A DNA stretch of 64,000 nucleotides, from contig CAMQYL010000013.1 of the NCBI GenBank assembly GCA_947039275.1, positions 1-64,000 on the forward strand. The letters run 5' to 3'. The notes under the pieces are model-generated. The model did not search any database and was not told where the DNA came from. It saw nothing but the letters and a program-made list of their open reading frames with translations. Both the position numbers and the translations under genes were made by a program. Positions 59,380-64,000 of this stretch are shown here, piece by piece (the first letter of the stretch is position 1; every line of letters starts with the position of its first letter). The stretch is from Amulumruptor sp947039275. Lineage in GTDB: Bacteria; Bacteroidota; Bacteroidia; Bacteroidales; Muribaculaceae.

Positions 59380-62300
59380 ATGAAAAGAACATTTCTCAGT
59401 GGACTATTGCTATCGCTCATGGCAATCATGGCACACGCACAGAACATCACTGTGCATGGGACTGTTGTTTCAGCCTCCGACTCCGAGCCTCTGATAGGCG
59501 CGAGCGTAGTCTGCGGTGTCGAAGGACCTGGCGGTGTCGCCACAGACATCGACGGCAACTTTGAAATAACCGTGCCCGAAGGTGCCAATCTCATCGTTTC
59601 CTATATAGGATACAAGACCAAAACCGTCATGGCTCAACCTAAAATGACCATCGATCTCGAAGACGACACCGCAGTGCTTGACGAAGTCGTTGTGGTCGGT
59701 TACAGCACCCAGCGCAAGGTTGATGTGACAGGAGCCATCACATCGGTCAATGTGGACGAAATGGCAAAGCAAAACGAGAACAACCCCATGAAGGCTCTCC
59801 AAGGCCGTGTGCCAGGCATGAACATCACAGCCACGGGCGACCCAAGCGGCGCCGCCACGGTGCGCATCCGTGGTGTCGGAACACTCAATAACAACGACCC
59901 CCTCTATATCATAGACGGCGTACCGACCAAAGGAGGCATGCATGAACTCAACCCCAACGATATCGAATCGATACAGGTGCTGAAGGATGCCGCATCGGCT
60001 TCCATCTACGGTTCACGTGCCGCCAACGGTGTCATCATCATCACGACCAAGAAAGGCAAGGAACTGAAAGTGACACTCGATGCATCAGTCGCCGCCCAGT
60101 TCTACACACATAAGATGAAAGTACTCAACACCGAGGGCTACGGACGCGCCATGTGGCAGGCATATGTCAACGGAGGCGAAGACCCCAACACCAACGGTCT
60201 CGGATACCGTTACGACTGGGGATATGATGCCAACGGATACCCGGTGCTCAACTCCATCTCCATGAACAAGTACCTGGACTCCTCATGCAAGACACCGGCT
60301 GCCGACACCGACTGGTATGATGAAACGACACGCACAGGTTTCATCCAGAACTACAACCTCTCCATCAGCGGAAGCACCGACAAGCTGAGTGCATTCTTCT
60401 CTTTGGGCTATTACAAGAATCTCGGCGTAATCAAATATACCGACTTCGAGCGTTTCTCTGCCCGCATTAACACAGAGTTCAAGCCCTTCAACAAAATCCT
60501 CACAATAGGCGAACACTTCACTCTCAACCGCACCGACGAAGTGCAGGCTCCCGGCGGTTTCCTCCAGAATGTGCTCCAAGCCAACCCCTCGCTGCCGGTC
60601 TACACCACCGATGGAGAGTTTGCCGGACCCGTAGGCGGCTACCCTGACCGCGAAAATCCTCTCGCACGACTCGTGCGCAACAAAGACAACCGATATACCT
60701 ACTGGCGAATGTTCGGCGATGCATACGTCAACCTCAACCCGCTCGAAGGGCTGAATATACGCACCACCTTCGGTCTTGACTACTCGCAGAAACAGCAGCG
60801 CTTCTTCACCTACCCCATCACCGAGGGCAACGTGGCAACTTCTACCAATGCAGTCGAAGCCAAACAGGAGCACTGGACGCGCTGGATGTGGAACCTCGTG
60901 GCAAACTACAGCCGCGACTTCGGCAAGCATCACGCAGATGCGCTCGCCGGCATGGAGCTTAACCGCGAGTCAGCCAACTGGTTCTCAGGTTACAAGATGG
61001 ATTTCGCCGTGCTCAATCCCGACTACATGTGGCCTGATGCCGGTGTAGGTCAGGCACAGGCTTACGGCTCTGCCGACGGCTTCTCTCTCGTATCATTCTT
61101 CGGAAAAATCAACTACGCCTTTGACAACCGTTATCTTCTCGGTCTGACCCTGCGCTATGACGGCTCATCACGTTTCGGTGCAAACAACCGCTGGGCTACA
61201 TTCCCCTCGGTGTCTGCCGGATGGCGCATCAACAACGAGTCGTTCCTGCGCGACCAGACATGGCTCAACGACCTGAAGCTCCGCCTGTCATGGGGACAGA
61301 CCGGCAACCAGGAAATCAGCAACCTCGCACGCTACTATATCTACGTCCCCAACTACGGTGTCAACGAATCAGGAGGTCAGAGCTACGGAACATCATATGA
61401 CATAGCCGGTACCAACGGTGGCTCGATACTCCAGTCAGGCTTCAAACGTAACCAGATAGGCAACCCCGACATAAAGTGGGAGACCACTACCCAGTATAAC
61501 GCAGGTCTGGACTGGAGCATGCTCAACTCCCGCCTGTTCGGTTCACTTGATGTCTACTACAAAAAGACCTCTGACATCCTCGTGCAGATGGCTGGAATCG
61601 CAGCCATGGGTGAAGGCTCGTCGCAGTGGATCAACGCCGGAGAGGTGGAAAACAAAGGCGTGGAGCTCAACATAGGTTTCCGCAACGACACCTCCTACGG
61701 ACTCCACTACGAAGTCACCGGCAACATATCAGCCTACCGCAACAAAATCACCGCCCTGCCTGCCACAGTGGCAGCCAACGGCACCTTCGGAGGCAACGGA
61801 GTGTTCAGCGTCATCGGGCACCCCAACGGCGCACAGGCAGGCTATGTGGCTGACGGAATATTCCGCGACCAGGCAGAAGTCGACAACCACGCCATCCAGG
61901 AAGGCGCAGCCCCCGGACGCATACGCTGGCGTGACCTTGACGGCAACGGAGTAATCGACGAGAAAGACCAGCAGTGGATTTTCGACCCGACACCTGATTT
62001 CACCTACGGCATCAACGTGTATCTCCAGTACAAGGACTTCGACTTCTCGATGTTCTGGCAAGGCTCTCAGGGTCAGGATGTAATATCCGACCTCAAGAAA
62101 GAGACCGACCTCTGGAGCGGACTCAACATCGGATTCCTCAACAAGGGAGAGCGTCTGCTCGATGCCTGGACACCACAGAATCCCGATTCATCAATCCCCG
62201 CGCTCAGCCGCTCCGACATCAACAACGAGAAGAGAGTATCGACATTCTATGTAGAAAACGGCTCGTATCTCAAACTGCGCAACATACAATTTGGCTACAT

Positions 62301-62475
62301 AGTTCCCTCCAAACTGTCATCCAAACTGAAACTCCAGAAGCTCCGCTTCTACGTCAGCGCACAGAATCTGCTGACCATCAAGAGCAAGAACTTCACAGGC
62401 GTGGATCCCGAAAACCCCAATTACGGTTACCCCATCCCCACCAACGTGACTGTCGGACTTAATGCAACATTCTAA
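59380..62475 (+). CDS. SusC/RagA-family TonB-linked outer membrane protein
   Basis: This 1031-aa transporter imports glycans or peptides with its SusD partner. The signal peptide (LLLSLMAIMAHAQ) precedes a carboxypeptidase-D-like domain (about 20-95, TVVSASDSEPLIGASVVCGV). The TonB-contact region ends VLDEVVVVGYSTQRKVDVTG, the plug contains NPMKALQGRVPGMNI and SIYGSRAANGVIIITTKKG, and a 22-strand barrel runs to the final VTVGLNATF. The ATG at 59380 was chosen for its signal peptide, although the frame is open from 59275. No anti-sigma domain (STN) is present. The substrate cannot be told. Confidence 0.96.
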   Translation: MKRTFLSGLLLSLMAIMAHAQNITVHGTVVSASDSEPLIGASVVCGVEGPGGVATDIDGNFEITVPEGANLIVSYIGYKTKTVMAQPKMTIDLEDDTAVLDEVVVVGYSTQRKVDVTGAITSVNVDEMAKQNENNPMKALQGRVPGMNITATGDPSGAATVRIRGVGTLNNNDPLYIIDGVPTKGGMHELNPNDIESIQVLKDAASASIYGSRAANGVIIITTKKGKELKVTLDASVAAQFYTHKMKVLNTEGYGRAMWQAYVNGGEDPNTNGLGYRYDWGYDANGYPVLNSISMNKYLDSSCKTPAADTDWYDETTRTGFIQNYNLSISGSTDKLSAFFSLGYYKNLGVIKYTDFERFSARINTEFKPFNKILTIGEHFTLNRTDEVQAPGGFLQNVLQANPSLPVYTTDGEFAGPVGGYPDRENPLARLVRNKDNRYTYWRMFGDAYVNLNPLEGLNIRTTFGLDYSQKQQRFFTYPITEGNVATSTNAVEAKQEHWTRWMWNLVANYSRDFGKHHADALAGMELNRESANWFSGYKMDFAVLNPDYMWPDAGVGQAQAYGSADGFSLVSFFGKINYAFDNRYLLGLTLRYDGSSRFGANNRWATFPSVSAGWRINNESFLRDQTWLNDLKLRLSWGQTGNQEISNLARYYIYVPNYGVNESGGQSYGTSYDIAGTNGGSILQSGFKRNQIGNPDIKWETTTQYNAGLDWSMLNSRLFGSLDVYYKKTSDILVQMAGIAAMGEGSSQWINAGEVENKGVELNIGFRNDTSYGLHYEVTGNISAYRNKITALPATVAANGTFGGNGVFSVIGHPNGAQAGYVADGIFRDQAEVDNHAIQEGAAPGRIRWRDLDGNGVIDEKDQQWIFDPTPDFTYGINVYLQYKDFDFSMFWQGSQGQDVISDLKKETDLWSGLNIGFLNKGERLLDAWTPQNPDSSIPALSRSDINNEKRVSTFYVENGSYLKLRNIQFGYIVPSKLSSKLKLQKLRFYVSAQNLLTIKSKNFTGVDPENPNYGYPIPTNVTVGLNATF

Positions 62476-62486
62476 CACCTAAAGCA

Positions 62487-64000
62487 ATGAAAAAATCAAT
62501 ATATGCCGCAGCCATCGCACTCTCCCTCCTCTCCACCGGCTGCAACGACTTCCTTGACGACCTCAAGCCGCAGGGCGTCCTGGACGAGGAGCAGGTCAGC
62601 AACCCCGAATACGTCGAAAACCTCGTAATTTCCGCCTATGCCGGATGGATATCCATCGAGGACATCAACTCATCGTTCTCGATGTGGAACTACGATGTCC
62701 GTTCCGACGATGCCTACAAAGGCGGCAACGGTACCGAGGACGGCGATGTGTTTCACGCACTGGAAATATCCCAGGGCATCATGACCACAGCCTGGAACAT
62801 CTCAGACATGTGGAACCGCCTCTATCAGGTCATATCTCGCGCCAACACAGCTCTTGCCGTGCTTGAGCAGATGGAAGACTACCCCCTGCGTGACCAGCGC
62901 ATAGGCGAGATGAGATTCCTGCGCGCCTACGGACACTTCCTGCTTAAGCGCCTTTATAAGAACATCCCCTTCGCCATCGATGCTACCATGTCGCCCGAAG
63001 ATTACAACAACCTCGAAAACACGCAGTACACCAACGACCAGGGATGGCAGATCATCATAGACGACTTCAAATACGCCTTTGACAATCTCCCTGACATACA
63101 GGACGAAGTAGGCAGACCCAACCGCGCCGCCGCTGCCGCCTTCATGGCAAAGACATATCTCTACAAGGCATACCGTCAGGATGACCCCATGTCAAACCAG
63201 GTCACATCCATCGACCGCGACGACCTGCTCAACGTCATCAAATATACCGACCGCTCCATCATGGCAGCCTCGGCATGCGACCTCGCGCCTGACTTCCATA
63301 ACAATTTCCGTCCCGAGCCGATATACGAAAACGGTCCTGAGTCAATCTGGGCGATGCAGTATTCATTTAACGACGGCACCAACCACGGCAACTGCAACTG
63401 GTCATACGGACTCATCGTCCCCAACATCCCTGGCGTAACAGACGGAGGTTGCGACTTCTACAAGCCGAGCCAGAACCTTGTCAATGCGTTCAAGACCAAT
63501 GCCAACGGACTGCCCATGTTTGACAATTTCAACTCACGTGACTACGACATGACAAGCGATTACGCCGACCCGCGCCTTTTCCTTACCATAGGCATGCCCG
63601 GCACACCCTACATGTTCAACAAGGACTTCATCATGGACAAGACAGCCACATGGAGCCGCAGCAACGGACTCTATGGCTACTACGTCACTCTGAAACAGAA
63701 CGTTGACCCCGAAAGCGAGTACTTAGTAAAAGGCGGCTGGTGGGGTTCTCCGATGAACCGTATCGTGCTCCGCTACGCCGACATCCTTCTGGTACGTGCC
63801 GAAGCCCTCGTGCAGCTCAACCAGGGCATCACCGAAGCTATCAACATCGTCAACTCGCTCCGTAACCGCGCCCGTCAGAGCACAGGCATGATTTCCGACT
63901 ACGAACAGCTCTACGGGGTCCGCATCAACATCCGCCCCTACACCGGCAGCTATTCTCAGGAAGAGGCTTTGAAAATCGTCAAGTTCGAACGCCGCCTGGA
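62487..64000 (+). CDS. SusD/RagB-family lipoprotein (partial, cut by window end)
   Basis: This surface lipoprotein caps the SusC transporter and binds its ligand. The start MKKSIYAAAIALSLLSTGC has the lipobox Cys at residue 19, followed by NDFLDDLKPQGVLDEEQ, typical of the family. The TPR-like helices include MWNRLYQVISRANTALAVLE, MRFLRAYGHFLLKRLY, RAAAAAFMAKTYLYKAY and NRIVLRYADILLVRAEALVQ. The frame stays open to 64000 (504 codons) and the C-terminus is missing. It starts 11 nt after susC. Enzymes of the locus would lie beyond the window. Confidence 0.96.
   Translation, partial: MKKSIYAAAIALSLLSTGCNDFLDDLKPQGVLDEEQVSNPEYVENLVISAYAGWISIEDINSSFSMWNYDVRSDDAYKGGNGTEDGDVFHALEISQGIMTTAWNISDMWNRLYQVISRANTALAVLEQMEDYPLRDQRIGEMRFLRAYGHFLLKRLYKNIPFAIDATMSPEDYNNLENTQYTNDQGWQIIIDDFKYAFDNLPDIQDEVGRPNRAAAAAFMAKTYLYKAYRQDDPMSNQVTSIDRDDLLNVIKYTDRSIMAASACDLAPDFHNNFRPEPIYENGPESIWAMQYSFNDGTNHGNCNWSYGLIVPNIPGVTDGGCDFYKPSQNLVNAFKTNANGLPMFDNFNSRDYDMTSDYADPRLFLTIGMPGTPYMFNKDFIMDKTATWSRSNGLYGYYVTLKQNVDPESEYLVKGGWWGSPMNRIVLRYADILLVRAEALVQLNQGITEAINIVNSLRNRARQSTGMISDYEQLYGVRINIRPYTGSYSQEEALKIVKFERRL

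Overview
The window is a 64 kb piece of a Bacteroidales chromosome, most likely from a Muribaculaceae-type gut bacterium. The evidence is a SusC/SusD pair, GldH, a PorG/DUF6089 protein, two OmpH/Skp chaperones beside BamA, a RicT/PSP1 protein, promoters of the Bacteroidetes form TTTG-N19/20-TAnnTTTG, almost no Shine-Dalgarno sequences, and GC-rich codon use (roughly 50 to 55 % GC by eye). The species assignment is inference. No complete insertion sequence, prophage or CRISPR array was seen.

Layout. 0-10.3 kb, minus strand: a small unknown gene, an Ig-like lipoprotein, queE, queD, a CCA-adding enzyme, an M24 peptidase, gldH, ricT, rny, a probable 6S RNA, zapA and a coiled-coil partner. 10.3-11.2 kb: an intergenic repeat cluster with a small element nested in a REP palindrome. 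11.2-18 kb: a CoA transferase, miaB, dihydroorotase, a GT2 glycosyltransferase, a HAD phosphatase and a phosphoribosyltransferase. 18-24.5 kb, plus strand: an ion channel, rseP, an rRNA methyltransferase, an M49 peptidase, a beta-barrel protein and tRNA-Pro. 24.6-38.9 kb, minus strand: a GT-C-like membrane protein, two skp genes, bamA, uppS, porG, a DUF6242 lipoprotein, ribD, ispG, purE, a frameshifted membrane gene, rpoN and rfbC. 39.3-44.6 kb, plus strand: a DUF234 ATPase, then a steroid 5-alpha-reductase homologue, an old-yellow-enzyme reductase and two short-chain dehydrogenases. 44.8-54.7 kb, minus strand: lepA, metX, ribBA, lptF/G, a YhcG-type nuclease, a DUF5063 gene, nadD, gmk and a YicC-type RNase. 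54.8-64 kb, plus strand: tsaB, a large compound inverted repeat, a DUF308 protein, a lipoprotein, an LRR surface protein and the start of a SusC/SusD locus cut by the window end.

How genes work together. The bamA-skp-skp-uppS-porG block and lptF/G serve outer-membrane and envelope biogenesis. ribD and ribBA are separate riboflavin genes. queD/queE/cca/miaB/tsaB concern tRNA maturation. rny, ricT, 6S RNA and YicC concern RNA metabolism and transcription control. The most notable functional unit is the 40.7-44.6 kb operon. Its gene content (5-alpha-reductase, OYE-type 5-beta-reductase candidate, hydroxysteroid-dehydrogenase-like SDRs) matches the enzyme set reported in gut Bacteroidales for converting 3-oxo bile acids or steroids to allo/iso forms.

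A second theme is repeats. Palindromic REP-like elements, usually in head-to-head pairs with outer ends TGTAGGG, are scattered through the window with three different cores. One pair lies inside an SDR coding region and is translated in frame. Another has been split by a 108-bp terminal-inverted-repeat element.
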